Source of the DNA: Gammaproteobacteria bacterium
GTDB taxonomy: Bacteria > Pseudomonadota > Gammaproteobacteria > Arenicellales > JAJDZL01
DNA length: 64,000 bases
Reading direction: 5' to 3'
NCBI GenBank assembly: GCA_022823625.1
Contig: JAJEHQ010000034.1
Span: 1-64,000, forward strand
Each line of letters begins with the position of its first letter. The stretch's first letter is position 1. A program made the position numbers and the translations under genes. Under the pieces are notes generated by a model, which saw nothing but the letters and a program-made list of their open reading frames with translations, made no database searches and was not told the DNA's origin. Of the stretch, positions 47,493 to 55,770 are shown piece after piece.

Positions 47493-49058
47493 GTGCGAAG
47501 AAGAAGATCCAATAATTTCGTTTTTCAGTCAGTATTGCTGGCACTATTGGTTCATACTGCAGTAGTTTTGGCAATCGGTGTAAGTATTATTTTGCGGCCA
47601 GAATTTGATTCAGGAGCTTTGGTTGAGTTAGAGACACCCGTGAATGCTCGTGCGGTGAACGAAGCTGATGTAATCGAAGAATTAGAACGCATGCAGTTGG
47701 AGGAAGAGAAAGAGCGTCTAGAGCAGCAAGAGCAACAGAAGCAAATGGAGTTGGCACTTGAAAAGCAGCGTGAAGCCGAGCGTCTTACCCAGGAAGAACA
47801 GGAAAAACTGGAACAGATGGAGACCGAGCGACTAGCTCAGGAAGAGGAACTTCGTTTGGTCGAGGAACAGAAACGTTTGGCTCAAGCCGAGATTGAGGCT
47901 GCTGAACAGAGACGCTTGGAAGAACAGAGCCGAATAGAAGAAGCCGATGCTTTACGGCTTCAACGGGAAGAGGAACTGAGGCAGGCAGAGGAACTAAAGC
48001 GCCTAGCACAAGCCGAGATCGAAGCGACGGAACAAAAACTACTGGAGGAACAGCGTCGGCTAGAGCAAATGGAAGCAGAGCGATTAGCTCAGGAAGAGGA
48101 ACTTCGTCTGGTCGAGGAACAGAAACGTCTGGCTCAAGCGGAGATTGAGGCTGCCGAGCAGAGACGCTTGGAAGAACAGCGTCGGCTAGATGAAGCAGAA
48201 GCTTTACGACGTCAACAAGAAGAAGAACTAAAGCAGAAAGAGGAACAGAGTCGCCTGGCACAATCCGAGATTGAAGCGGCAGAACAAAAGAAATTAGAAG
48301 AGCAGCGGCTCATGGCAGAGGCAGAAGCCAAGCGGCTTCAGCAGGAAGAAGAACTGAAACAGGCCGAAAAGCGTAGAGAATTGGCACAGGCGGAAGCAGA
48401 AGAGGTCGAGAAAAAACGCCTGGAGGAACAACGTCGATTAGAAGAAGCTGAAGCCCTACGACGCCAGCAAGAAGAGGAAAAGCAGAGGCTTGAAGATGAA
48501 ATTGCCGCCGCAAAGCAACTCGCATTGCAGCAGCAGGAACAAGAACGCGAGGAACTCAGAAAACAAAAAGAAATTGAACAGAAACAGGAGCAGGAACGTC
48601 AGCGACTAGCTGCAGAAAAGAAGCAAAAGGAACTTGAAGAAAAAGCAAGACTTGCAAAGCAAAAGGAGCAGCAAAAACAGGCCGAGTTGGCTGAGCAATT
48701 ACGAAAGCAGCAGGAAGCAGAGTTGAAGCGCCAGCAGGAGCAGGAGCGTGTAGAGCGTTTGACAAGGCGCGCCACCACTGAATTTGCCAAGTACATTCCT
48801 CAAATCAAGAATAAAGTTACTCAGAATTGGATTGAACAGACGAATTGGGGCGATCTCAGAGCAACCGTCACAATCAGAGTAAATCCCAAGGGCGAAGTTA
48901 TGTTTGTCGAGGTCTTAGACTCAAGTGGTTCAGTCGCCTATGATCGTTCAGTTACAACTGCAGTGCGGAAAGCATCGCCTCTTCCTATTCCTAGAGATCC
49001 TGAAATTTATGCGCTCATCAAAGAATTCAATTTTAGTTTTGGCGGAAAATCTGGTTGA
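47493..49058 (+). CDS. tolA: Tol-Pal system protein TolA with a long repeat-rich coiled coil
   Basis: TolA spans the periplasm and links the TolQR motor to TolB and Pal. The 521-residue protein starts with GTG. It has one transmembrane helix (about 12-34), a very long charged Glu/Gln/Lys/Arg coiled coil (about 60-430) and a globular C-terminal domain (about 435-521) with VTQNWIEQTNW and VTIRVNPKGEVMFVEVLDSSG. Within the coil, five copies of a 42-residue unit run from about 128 to 337. It is longer than E. coli TolA (421), mainly because of these repeats. Confidence 0.95.
   Translation: MRRRRSNNFVFQSVLLALLVHTAVVLAIGVSIILRPEFDSGALVELETPVNARAVNEADVIEELERMQLEEEKERLEQQEQQKQMELALEKQREAERLTQEEQEKLEQMETERLAQEEELRLVEEQKRLAQAEIEAAEQRRLEEQSRIEEADALRLQREEELRQAEELKRLAQAEIEATEQKLLEEQRRLEQMEAERLAQEEELRLVEEQKRLAQAEIEAAEQRRLEEQRRLDEAEALRRQQEEELKQKEEQSRLAQSEIEAAEQKKLEEQRLMAEAEAKRLQQEEELKQAEKRRELAQAEAEEVEKKRLEEQRRLEEAEALRRQQEEEKQRLEDEIAAAKQLALQQQEQEREELRKQKEIEQKQEQERQRLAAEKKQKELEEKARLAKQKEQQKQAELAEQLRKQQEAELKRQQEQERVERLTRRATTEFAKYIPQIKNKVTQNWIEQTNWGDLRATVTIRVNPKGEVMFVEVLDSSGSVAYDRSVTTAVRKASPLPIPRDPEIYALIKEFNFSFGGKSG
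47874..48503 (+). repeat. Five 126-bp coding repeats inside tolA
   Basis: Units of 42 codons begin with RLAQAEIEAAEQ or a close variant at about residues 128, 170, 212, 254 and 296; the last unit is the most diverged (ELAQAEAEEVEK). A 42-residue period equals six heptads, so the coiled-coil register is kept across each unit. DNA identity between units is visible, with RLAQAEIEAAEQRRLEEQ conserved in units one and three, suggesting amplification by unequal recombination. Confidence 0.8.
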
Positions 49059-49060
49059 TC

Positions 49061-50461
49061 ATGAGAAAAACGCTTTTTTGTCTATTGACACTGTTGGGTT
49101 TATCGCTGAACTCAAATGTCGCCTTGTCGGCGATCACCATTGAAATTGAAGAAGGTGTTGAGCGTGGAGTTCCTATTGCCAATGTGCCAATTGGTGACGA
49201 AGATAAAGAAGACCTGCAATTCTCGGTGATCACCATTGAAATTGAAGAAGGCGTCGAGCGTGGAGTTCCTATTGCAATTGTGCCATTTGGTGGTGAAGTT
49301 AAAGAAGATCTGCAATTTTCGCTAGAAGAGGTGATTCGGAATGATCTTTACAGAACCGGAAAATTTGATCCAATTCCTATAGATCAGTATCCGAGTCACC
49401 CGACATCTTCTGATTCGGTAGTCTTTTCTGACTGGCAACTAATCGAGGCCGATCTGGTGTTGATTGGTAGAGTGGAACCGGATGAAGCAAAACCCGATCA
49501 TTACCGGATCATCACCCGTCTCTATGACTCCTTTGAACAGAAACAGGTCTTTGGTGTACAGTTCATCATCTCTGCGGACAAGTTTCGACAGATTGCACAT
49601 CGAATCGCAAACAGCGTCTTCGAGAAAGTGACAGATCAAGAAAGTTCGTTTGACACCAAGATTTTGTATACGACGTCCAATTCAAACTCAAATGGCGGTA
49701 GTGCGGAGCACGCGCTATATATTGCGGACTATGATGGTTACAATCCACAGACTATTTTGCGCACCGAGCGTCCTATCCTGTCACCGGTATGGTCTCCAGA
49801 TGGTACAAAAATAGCATATGCAGAATTGTTTGTGGGATATTCCCTGATTTACATTCAGGAAGTGGCGACGGGCGAGCGAACTTCAATTGCTGCCCCAAAC
49901 GGATACAACAGTGCTCCAAGTTGGTCCCCTGACGGTGAAAGGCTCGCGTTCTCACATTCCAACGAAGGAAATTTTGAAATTTATATTTATTCCATTGACG
50001 AACAGAGGTTGACGCAAGTTACGGATCACCATCAAATCGACACTGAACCATCATGGCGACCAGATGGCAAAAGATTGGTGTTTACGTCAAACCGAGGCAT
50101 AACACCCCAAATTTATGAAGCACCTCCGAGACGAAAGGCGCGGGCGAAACGGGTTGACATTGACGGTCGGTCAAATTCCGGTGCAAGTTATTCTCCAACA
50201 GGTGAACAGTTGGTCGTGATTACTGATCAGGGAATCGGTAAACAAGTTGGTATTTATGACTTCTCGGCTGAGACCACCCGTGTCATTTCCTCAACAACTC
50301 TGGATGATTCAGCTAAATTTTCACCACACGGAGATATGGTGATACATGTCGTCGAGGGCTCCAAAAGATATATTAAAATACTATCACCCGATGGACGAGT
50401 CGCAACTCGTGTTCCTGTCGTCGAAGGACAAGTCAAGCAGGTAGATTGGGCCAGCTTTTAG
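49061..50461 (+). CDS. tolB: Tol-Pal system beta-propeller protein TolB with duplicated N-terminal segment
   Basis: TolB is the periplasmic propeller that binds Pal and, via its N-terminus, TolA. I use the ATG at 49061; a TTG two codons earlier overlaps tolA. A signal peptide (to about residue 24, LSA) precedes ITIEIEEGVERGVPIA, the equivalent of the E. coli TolA-contacting strand and linker. This segment occurs twice in tandem, 32 residues apart, and only the second copy leads into LEEVIRNDLYRTGKFDPIP, the normal domain. The six-bladed propeller follows, with repeated WSPDG blades (about 244-440). At 466 residues it is about 35 longer than E. coli TolB, and the duplication accounts for this. 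Confidence 0.95.
   Translation: MRKTLFCLLTLLGLSLNSNVALSAITIEIEEGVERGVPIANVPIGDEDKEDLQFSVITIEIEEGVERGVPIAIVPFGGEVKEDLQFSLEEVIRNDLYRTGKFDPIPIDQYPSHPTSSDSVVFSDWQLIEADLVLIGRVEPDEAKPDHYRIITRLYDSFEQKQVFGVQFIISADKFRQIAHRIANSVFEKVTDQESSFDTKILYTTSNSNSNGGSAEHALYIADYDGYNPQTILRTERPILSPVWSPDGTKIAYAELFVGYSLIYIQEVATGERTSIAAPNGYNSAPSWSPDGERLAFSHSNEGNFEIYIYSIDEQRLTQVTDHHQIDTEPSWRPDGKRLVFTSNRGITPQIYEAPPRRKARAKRVDIDGRSNSGASYSPTGEQLVVITDQGIGKQVGIYDFSAETTRVISSTTLDDSAKFSPHGDMVIHVVEGSKRYIKILSPDGRVATRVPVVEGQVKQVDWASF
49133..49324 (+). repeat. Tandem 96-bp in-frame duplication in the tolB 5' end
   Basis: Unit 1 (49133-49228) encodes ITIEIEEGVERGVPIANVPI and on to QFSV. Unit 2 (49229-49324) encodes ITIEIEEGVERGVPIAIVPF and on to QFSL. 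The first 16 codons give identical residues and the ends (KEDLQFS) are identical; differences cluster in the middle (GDED versus GGEV). The nucleotide match is strong but includes silent changes, so the duplication is not an assembly stutter of identical sequence. Confidence 0.93.
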
Positions 50462-50495
50462 TTAACTTCAATTCTTTCACTCAGAGGAAAACCAC

Positions 50496-51041
50496 ATGTA
50501 CGCGTTGGTGCGATTCATAGCAGTCATTTTCGTTTCACTGGCATTTCTTTCGGCTTGTGCAAAAGATCCGGACTCATCCATGACAGCAGTTGATGATGCT
50601 CCTGAGTCTTCAGAAGCGTCAGATACATCCGGCTCACAAGATGAATCAAATTTGATTGAGATGGAACTCGCAAATCAATCCGGAGAAGAGGTTGAGAATT
50701 TGCTGGCTCACACGGCTGTTTATTTCGGATTCGATGAAGCAACCGTTACCGAAAGGGCTCGCCAAATCGTTAAGGCACACGCTGAAGCTTTAGTGGCAAA
50801 TCCAACTGTGATGTTGAATCTCGCAGGCCACGCGGACGAGCGGGGAACGCATGAATATAACTTAGCTTTAGGTGAACAGAGGGCCAATGCGATTAGTGCG
50901 CTTTTCCAGGAACTTGGTGTTGAAGCTTCTAGAATAACGACGGTTTCATTCGGTGAGGAACTACCCGCAGTAGAAGGTTCCGATGAAGAAAGTTGGGCGT
51001 TGAATCGGCGGGTAGAAATTGCTCACGATTTAGTTCAATAG
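50496..51041 (+). CDS. pal: Peptidoglycan-associated lipoprotein Pal
   Basis: Pal anchors the outer membrane to peptidoglycan and is relocated by TolB. The 181-residue precursor has a lipobox LSAC (Cys about 21), an acidic Ser/Asp/Glu-rich linker (about 25-70), then the OmpA-like domain: VYFGFDEATV (about 76-85), NLAGHADERGTHEYNLALGEQRANAI (about 109-134) with the meso-DAP-binding Asp and Arg, and LNRRVEIAH at the end. The usual GYGEE-P is replaced by SFGEELP. Complete and typical in size. Confidence 0.96.
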   Translation: MYALVRFIAVIFVSLAFLSACAKDPDSSMTAVDDAPESSEASDTSGSQDESNLIEMELANQSGEEVENLLAHTAVYFGFDEATVTERARQIVKAHAEALVANPTVMLNLAGHADERGTHEYNLALGEQRANAISALFQELGVEASRITTVSFGEELPAVEGSDEESWALNRRVEIAHDLVQ

Positions 51042-51073
51042 TAGCAGAGAAATGGGATTGAAACTCATCTGAC

Positions 51074-51940
51074 GTGGCCATCTTTCATTCAATTCAATCC
51101 GGTCTTGCGCCATGTGCGCTCGCTGTAGCAGCACTTGTAACCGGGTGTACGGCACCCGCTACATCGACTGTTGGCTCCTCATCCGCGGGCACAAGTTCTG
51201 CTCAAAGTTCATCGGCTGTTAGCACTGAAGAAGTGGCGCCACAGACGATGCTGGCACAGGTTCAAGCACTTTCTGAAGAGGTGCGGACCTTGCGAGATCA
51301 GGTGGAGGGGTTGGAAATCGAACTGGATGATACCAAACAGCGCCAGAAAGATCTTTACGATGACCTCGACGCCAGATTGCGTAAATTTGAGCGGACTGGA
51401 TCGGGCAGTAACGTTAGCACAGATCAAACCGATGGTGTAGAACCTTCATCTGATGAAACAGCACCTTCCGGTGAGTCGGATGCGGTCTCTGAAGAAGGTG
51501 AAGGTTCCGCTGTAGCAACACTACCAGAATCGGTCCCAGACGTCGACCCTGAAGTAATACGCGAAGTCTACGACACTGGATTTCGCGCGCTAAAGCAGGG
51601 CAAGTATGAAGATGCGATCTCTGAGTTTACCGCTTTGGTCGAGAATTATCCACAAAGCGAGTTGGTTGATGATGCTCTTTACTGGATCGCTGAGGCCAAC
51701 TACGTTACCAAGAAACATGATGTAGCATTGCAGGGATTCGAGCAGATAATCAGAGATTATCCAGACAATCGGCGTGCGGCTGAAGCGATGCTTAAGATCG
51801 CGATTATCTATGCAGATCAAGAAAACTACGAACAGGCCGAAAGCTATTTGTTGGAAGTGATGGAGCGCTATCCGGCCAGTCGTTCCGCATTTAACGCCAA
51901 TCGTAGACTCAATAAGCTGAAGCGAGACGGCAAGCTTTAG
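51074..51940 (+). CDS. cpoB: Cell division coordinator CpoB (YbgF), with a lipobox-like signal
   Basis: CpoB links PBP1b activity to Tol-driven constriction. The 288-residue protein starts with GTG. The signal region ends in LVTGC, a possible lipobox, followed by a Ser/Ala/Thr-rich linker. A coiled coil comes next (about 60-100, VQALSEEVRTLRDQVEGLEIELDD region), then an acidic linker (about 110-155) and TPR repeats (about 165-288: YDTGFRALKQGKYEDAI, EANYVTKKHDVALQ). E. coli CpoB is a soluble periplasmic protein, so the Cys here is unusual. The gene closes the tol-pal operon. Its partner enzyme PBP1b is encoded at 18209-20476. Confidence 0.92.
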   Translation: MAIFHSIQSGLAPCALAVAALVTGCTAPATSTVGSSSAGTSSAQSSSAVSTEEVAPQTMLAQVQALSEEVRTLRDQVEGLEIELDDTKQRQKDLYDDLDARLRKFERTGSGSNVSTDQTDGVEPSSDETAPSGESDAVSEEGEGSAVATLPESVPDVDPEVIREVYDTGFRALKQGKYEDAISEFTALVENYPQSELVDDALYWIAEANYVTKKHDVALQGFEQIIRDYPDNRRAAEAMLKIAIIYADQENYEQAESYLLEVMERYPASRSAFNANRRLNKLKRDGKL

Positions 51941-52058
51941 TCGTTATCGATCACGTTTTCAGTTCCCAATAATTTCGGTTTTCTGTGGGTTCTAAGAGGT
52001 TGTTTCAGACCTCAATCTACAGTTAGGATCAACCCCTATTGGTACCTGTAGATCAGGC

Positions 52059-52087
52059 TGGTCAAATTCAACAACTCAGTTTGACCA
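52059..52087. terminator. Hairpin between converging cpoB and liv operon
   Basis: TGGTCAAA (52059-52066) and TTTGACCA (52080-52087) form a perfect 8-bp stem with a 13-base loop, midway between the convergent cpoB and leftward ABC transporter operon. There is no strong T-run on either strand, so bidirectional termination is a guess from position. Confidence 0.35.
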
Positions 52088-52124
52088 TTGAAGCTGCAGC
52101 CATGACTTGGCGGCGAATATTCTG

Positions 52125-52832
52125 TTAGATACCGATATAGCGCTGCTGTAGTTTCTGATCTGATCGCAATTCTTCAGAATCTCCACTCCACACAACGTAA
52201 CCCTTTTCAACGATGTAGTGTCGGTCGCCGATTCGAAGCAGGGAATCAAGGTGCTTGTCAATCAGTAATATTGATTGATGATTGTCTTTCAATTGGGAGA
52301 TACTCTCCCAAATCTGAGCGCGTAAGAGAGGGGAAAGCCCCTCAGTCGCTTCATCTAGCAGCAGTAGTTTTGGATTCGTCATCAGTGCTCTGCCAATTGA
52401 AAGCATTTGTTGTTCGCCCCCGGAGATTCTCCCACCTTTAATTTTTGCTCGCGGTTCCAACGCAGGAAATAAAGCCATGACCTTATCAACAGTCCATGGG
52501 TTATCTAGTTCATTCTTGTTGTGTGCCGTTGCGATAAGATTTTCCATTACGCTGAGATTGGGGAATATGTGTCGTCCCTCCGGTGCCAATCCAACCCCCG
52601 CGTTTGCAACCCGGTATGCGGGCCATCTAGTGATTTCTTTTCCCTCAAAATGAATCGAACCGTTGGCTGGTTTGACGAGCCCCATAATCGAGCGAATCGT
52701 GGTCGTTTTACCCATCCCATTTCGCCCAAGCAGGGTGACTACCTCTCCCTGATTAATTTGAATGCTGATGCCAAACAACGCCTGAGTTTGACCATAGAAC
52801 GCTTCAATATTGTTGACTGACAATATCGGCAT
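52125..52832 (-). CDS. livF: Branched-chain amino acid type ABC transporter ATPase (LivF-like)
   Basis: A 235-residue ATPase, taken from the ATG at 52832 that begins MPILSVNNIEAFYGQTQAL; a longer frame overlaps the preceding gene and is not needed. Walker A is GRNGMGKTTT, the signature ISGGEQQMLSIGRAL, Walker B LLLLDEATEGLSP (DEA where most have DEP), with the switch His in LLIDKHLDSLL (DKHL rather than EHL/EQN). It powers the importer with the preceding LivG-, LivM- and LivH-like genes. It is the last gene of this leftward operon. Confidence 0.9.
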   Translation of the reverse strand: MPILSVNNIEAFYGQTQALFGISIQINQGEVVTLLGRNGMGKTTTIRSIMGLVKPANGSIHFEGKEITRWPAYRVANAGVGLAPEGRHIFPNLSVMENLIATAHNKNELDNPWTVDKVMALFPALEPRAKIKGGRISGGEQQMLSIGRALMTNPKLLLLDEATEGLSPLLRAQIWESISQLKDNHQSILLIDKHLDSLLRIGDRHYIVEKGYVVWSGDSEELRSDQKLQQRYIGI

Positions 52833-52833
52833 G

Positions 52834-53580
52834 CTAGTCAACTCCCAGATAGGCACTGCGTACCATCGCATCTGCCCGAATTTCATCAGGCGTCCCACTG
52901 GCGATCAGACGGCCGTAAACCATGACCGATATTCGGTCGGCCAGGGTAAAGACCGCATCCATGTCGTGTTCGATAACCAGAATCGTAAACTTTCGCTTGA
53001 GTCCCTTTAGGAAATCGACAATTTTGACTGAATCCATTCGTCCCATCCCGGCAAGTGGTTCATCAAGTATCAATAACTTTGGATCCATTGCCAGAGCAAT
53101 GGCCAATTCCAGCTGCCGTTGTTCTCCGTGTGCCAAGTCTGCGGAAGTGGTATCGCGCAACTCTCCCATGCCGATGGATTCCAGAACTTCGACTGCCCGG
53201 TCTTGAATCTTTTCTTCGGATGACACGGGTCTCCACATATTGTAGCTGTGTCCAAAATGTGCCTGAATGGCGAGCGCAACATTCTCCTGACAGGTAAACT
53301 CTCGAAGAATTGATGTGATCTGAAATGATCGAGCGATTCCCATGAGAGAACGGGCAGGTGCTTTCATATGGGAAATAGGTGTGCCGTCAAATTCAATTTC
53401 TCCCGAATCACTCGGTAGAATTCCAGAAATCTGTGAGATCATGGTGGTCTTCCCAGCGCCGTTTGGACCGATCAATGCATGAATCTCACCGCGCTCAACA
53501 TCTAGACTGACATGGTCTGTTGCACATACCCCACCGAAAGACTTGTTGAGATCAGTAATTCTGAGTAGAACGTTATTCAT
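52834..53580 (-). CDS. livG: Branched-chain amino acid type ABC transporter ATPase (LivG-like)
   Basis: The start at 53580 (MNNVLLRITDLNKSFGG) is chosen over an upstream in-frame ATG inside livM; 248 residues result. Walker A is GPNGAGKTT, the signature reads ADLAHGEQRQLELAIAL (HGEQR in place of SGGQQ, common in this subfamily), and Walker B LLILDEPLAGMG is followed by VIEHDMDAV. The ATG lies eight bases inside the livM stop region, so translation is coupled. The LivF-like partner starts one base after its stop. Confidence 0.92.
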   Translation of the reverse strand: MNNVLLRITDLNKSFGGVCATDHVSLDVERGEIHALIGPNGAGKTTMISQISGILPSDSGEIEFDGTPISHMKAPARSLMGIARSFQITSILREFTCQENVALAIQAHFGHSYNMWRPVSSEEKIQDRAVEVLESIGMGELRDTTSADLAHGEQRQLELAIALAMDPKLLILDEPLAGMGRMDSVKIVDFLKGLKRKFTILVIEHDMDAVFTLADRISVMVYGRLIASGTPDEIRADAMVRSAYLGVD

Positions 53581-54538
53581 TGCCAGACCTCTTGATACTA
53601 AGCAGCCCATCAATCCCTCGTGGCGAAAGTAGCACCACCAAAATCAAGAACGGCCCAAAAATCAAATGCCAGTGTTCAGTAATTCGGGAGAAAAACTCCG
53701 AGAGTAACCAGAATACCAAGGCACCGGTTACAGGTCCGAGAATGCTGGCCATTCCACCCAAAACCACCATGAATATTAACTCACCCGAACGAGTCCAGTG
53801 CATGATATCGGGGCTAACAAACTTTTCTACATTCGCGCTGAGAACACCGCCCAAGGCACACATGACGCCGGCAATAACGAAGCAGACGAGTCGGTATCTG
53901 AAAGTTGAATAGCCAAGCACTTCCATACGGGTCTCATTGGATTTTGTTCCGCGAATGACGTAACCAAATCGCGATCGAATCAGGCGGTGAGAAAAGTACA
54001 GACAGGCAATCATAACCAAGAAAATCAAATAATAGCGCTGGATCGGGTTATCCATACTGATCAGATTTGTTCCAAAATCGCTGCGGTCGTAAATGATTAG
54101 TCCGTCGTCGCTGCCATATTCTTCGATACTGATTGAAAGAAAGTACACCATCTGCGTGAGAGCCATCGTAATCATGATGAAGTAAACTCCACGCGTTCTC
54201 AAACTGATTCCGCCGAAAATAAGCGCAATGAACGCTGCAACGGCGATTGCTGTAACCAGTTGAAGATAGAAATTGTAGATATCGTAGTAGGCGAAAATAC
54301 CCACTGTGTAGGCACCAATTCCGAGATACAGAGAATGCCCAAAACTGATCATGCCCCCATACCCAAGAATCAGATTGAGGCTGATGGCCGCGATAGCCCA
54401 TATCATCAACCGGGAGAACAGGTTGATGTAATAGGGCTGATCTAAGATTCCCGCCGCTATTGGCGCAAGTGCACAGGTACCAATCACCAGGCAGGCGAGT
54501 ATGGTACGGCGTTTTTGCAGGGAGTTCAGTAAGCGCAT
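53573..54538 (-). CDS. livM: Branched-chain amino acid type ABC transporter permease (LivM-like)
   Basis: A 321-residue inner-membrane permease with about eight to ten hydrophobic helices. Typical LivM pieces are AISLNLILGYGGMISFGHSLYLGIGAY (about 52-78), RGVYFIMITMALTQMVYF (about 116-133) and VLGGMASILGPVTGALVFWLL (about 265-285). It pairs with the LivH-like permease encoded 18 bases upstream to form the channel of a HAAT-family importer. Substrate cannot be read from the sequence. Confidence 0.9.
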   Translation of the reverse strand: MRLLNSLQKRRTILACLVIGTCALAPIAAGILDQPYYINLFSRLMIWAIAAISLNLILGYGGMISFGHSLYLGIGAYTVGIFAYYDIYNFYLQLVTAIAVAAFIALIFGGISLRTRGVYFIMITMALTQMVYFLSISIEEYGSDDGLIIYDRSDFGTNLISMDNPIQRYYLIFLVMIACLYFSHRLIRSRFGYVIRGTKSNETRMEVLGYSTFRYRLVCFVIAGVMCALGGVLSANVEKFVSPDIMHWTRSGELIFMVVLGGMASILGPVTGALVFWLLSEFFSRITEHWHLIFGPFLILVVLLSPRGIDGLLSIKRSGNE

Positions 54539-54556
54539 AAAGTCCCGGACGATTGT

Positions 54557-55480
54557 TTATCGTGTTTGAGAGCCAAAAAGGCCCTGCGGTTTGAAAAACA
54601 GAACACAGGTCATGAAGATATAGATCAGCATAGAAGAGATGGCTGGTGCCGCGGCCTCTGCAGCATTGACAGGAATAAAGATTGCCAACAGCACGTCCAA
54701 AAATGAACGGCCAAGTGTATCAATCAGTCCAGTGATCAATGCTGCGATCAGACTGCCCCGGACAGAACCGATTCCGCCGATGACAATGACAACGAAAGCA
54801 ATAATGATGATCTGCTCACCCATCCCGGAATTTGCACCCAAAATTGGAGCCATCAGGATACCGGCCAACGCACCCAGTGCAGTTCCAAGGCCAAATACGA
54901 GGGTGAAAAGCAGTCGAATGTTGGTGCCAAGCGCATAGATCATAGTGCGGTCAGCGGCACCGGCACGAATTAGCATGCCTAAACGGGTTTTGGCAACCAA
55001 AATGTACATGCCAATAGCAACGATTATTCCCGCACCAATAATCATCAGTCGATAAACTGAGTATTCGATGCCGAAGAGAAGGGGCACAGTGAAGTTTAGG
55101 TAGTCAGGGAATGGAACGGATAACCCGTCGAGTGGCCAGACAACCTGGACCAATTCATTGAATAATAGAATGAGTCCAAAGGTTGCCAACACCTGATCTA
55201 AGTGGTGTCGTTGGTAAAGAGTCCTAAGGGTCGATATTTCGACAATGATTCCAATTCCTGCTACAAGTGGAACCGCCAGTAATATTGCGAGGATAAACGA
55301 CCCAGTCCACAAGAAGATTGTGGCTCCGACAAACGCACCAAGCATGTACATGGAACCATGGGCCAGATTCACCAGATCCATAATTCCAAATGTCAGGGTT
55401 AGTCCGGCAGCAAGCAGAAATAGCAGCATGCCGAACTGAAGGCCGTTCAGCGTCTGTTCAATGAGTAACGCCCACTCCAA
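54557..55480 (-). CDS. livH: Branched-chain amino acid type ABC transporter permease (LivH-like)
   Basis: A 307-residue permease with LNGLQFGMLLFLLAAGLTLTFGIMDLVNLAHGSMYMLGAF (about 10-50, shown as a position range) and the VIVIGGIGSVRGSLIAALITGLIDTLG region (about 212-238), the LivH marks. About eight helices are visible. It is the first gene after a 290-base gap containing three hairpins that separates it from the substrate-binding protein gene. Confidence 0.9.
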   Translation of the reverse strand: MEWALLIEQTLNGLQFGMLLFLLAAGLTLTFGIMDLVNLAHGSMYMLGAFVGATIFLWTGSFILAILLAVPLVAGIGIIVEISTLRTLYQRHHLDQVLATFGLILLFNELVQVVWPLDGLSVPFPDYLNFTVPLLFGIEYSVYRLMIIGAGIIVAIGMYILVAKTRLGMLIRAGAADRTMIYALGTNIRLLFTLVFGLGTALGALAGILMAPILGANSGMGEQIIIIAFVVIVIGGIGSVRGSLIAALITGLIDTLGRSFLDVLLAIFIPVNAAEAAAPAISSMLIYIFMTCVLFFKPQGLFGSQTR

Positions 55481-55623
55481 TTCAGTGTCCTCAGGTTTTG
55501 TTTGCTTTGGATCTGCTAACGATGCTCGGACCGATTATGGGTGACTTTTTTTACTCTCAAGAATGTGAAACCGCGCCCCGTAGATCACGACAATTCAATT
55601 TGGGTTGAACTTCAAGGGAACTG

Positions 55624-55750
55624 AAATTCACACCATGAGAGTGAATTTATGACTAAACGAATTGTGTGAGACTCCTAAATGGAGTCTCACACACTAAGTC
55701 ATACGATTTGTTATTCTGTGAAATGAATAATTGACAATTCCACAGAATAA
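55624..55750 (-). promoter_or_regulatory. Three inverted repeats between the binding-protein gene and livH
   Basis: Perfect stems are: AAATTCAC/GTGAATTT (55624-55631 with 55641-55648); a strong 13-bp stem with a 5-base loop (55663-55675 with 55681-55693); and TTATTCTGTG/CACAGAATAA (55711-55720 with 55741-55750). In the leftward transcript they follow the binding-protein gene and precede livH. Stems in this position often stabilise the upstream message or end part of the transcripts, giving an excess of binding protein. No clear U-run follows the strong stem, so protection or processing is as likely as termination. Confidence 0.6.
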
Positions 55751-55770
55751 ACGTCAAGCCAGTTAGTCGA

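Noticed and set aside
47785-48261. Long minus-strand open frame opposite tolA (158 codons)
   Set aside because: It is the antisense of the Glu/Gln-rich tolA repeats, which rarely produce stops on the other strand, and it has only low-complexity sequence.
47874-48503. CRISPR-like array in the tolA region
   Set aside because: The repeats are 126 bases long, contiguous and in frame within a coding sequence, with no unique spacers.
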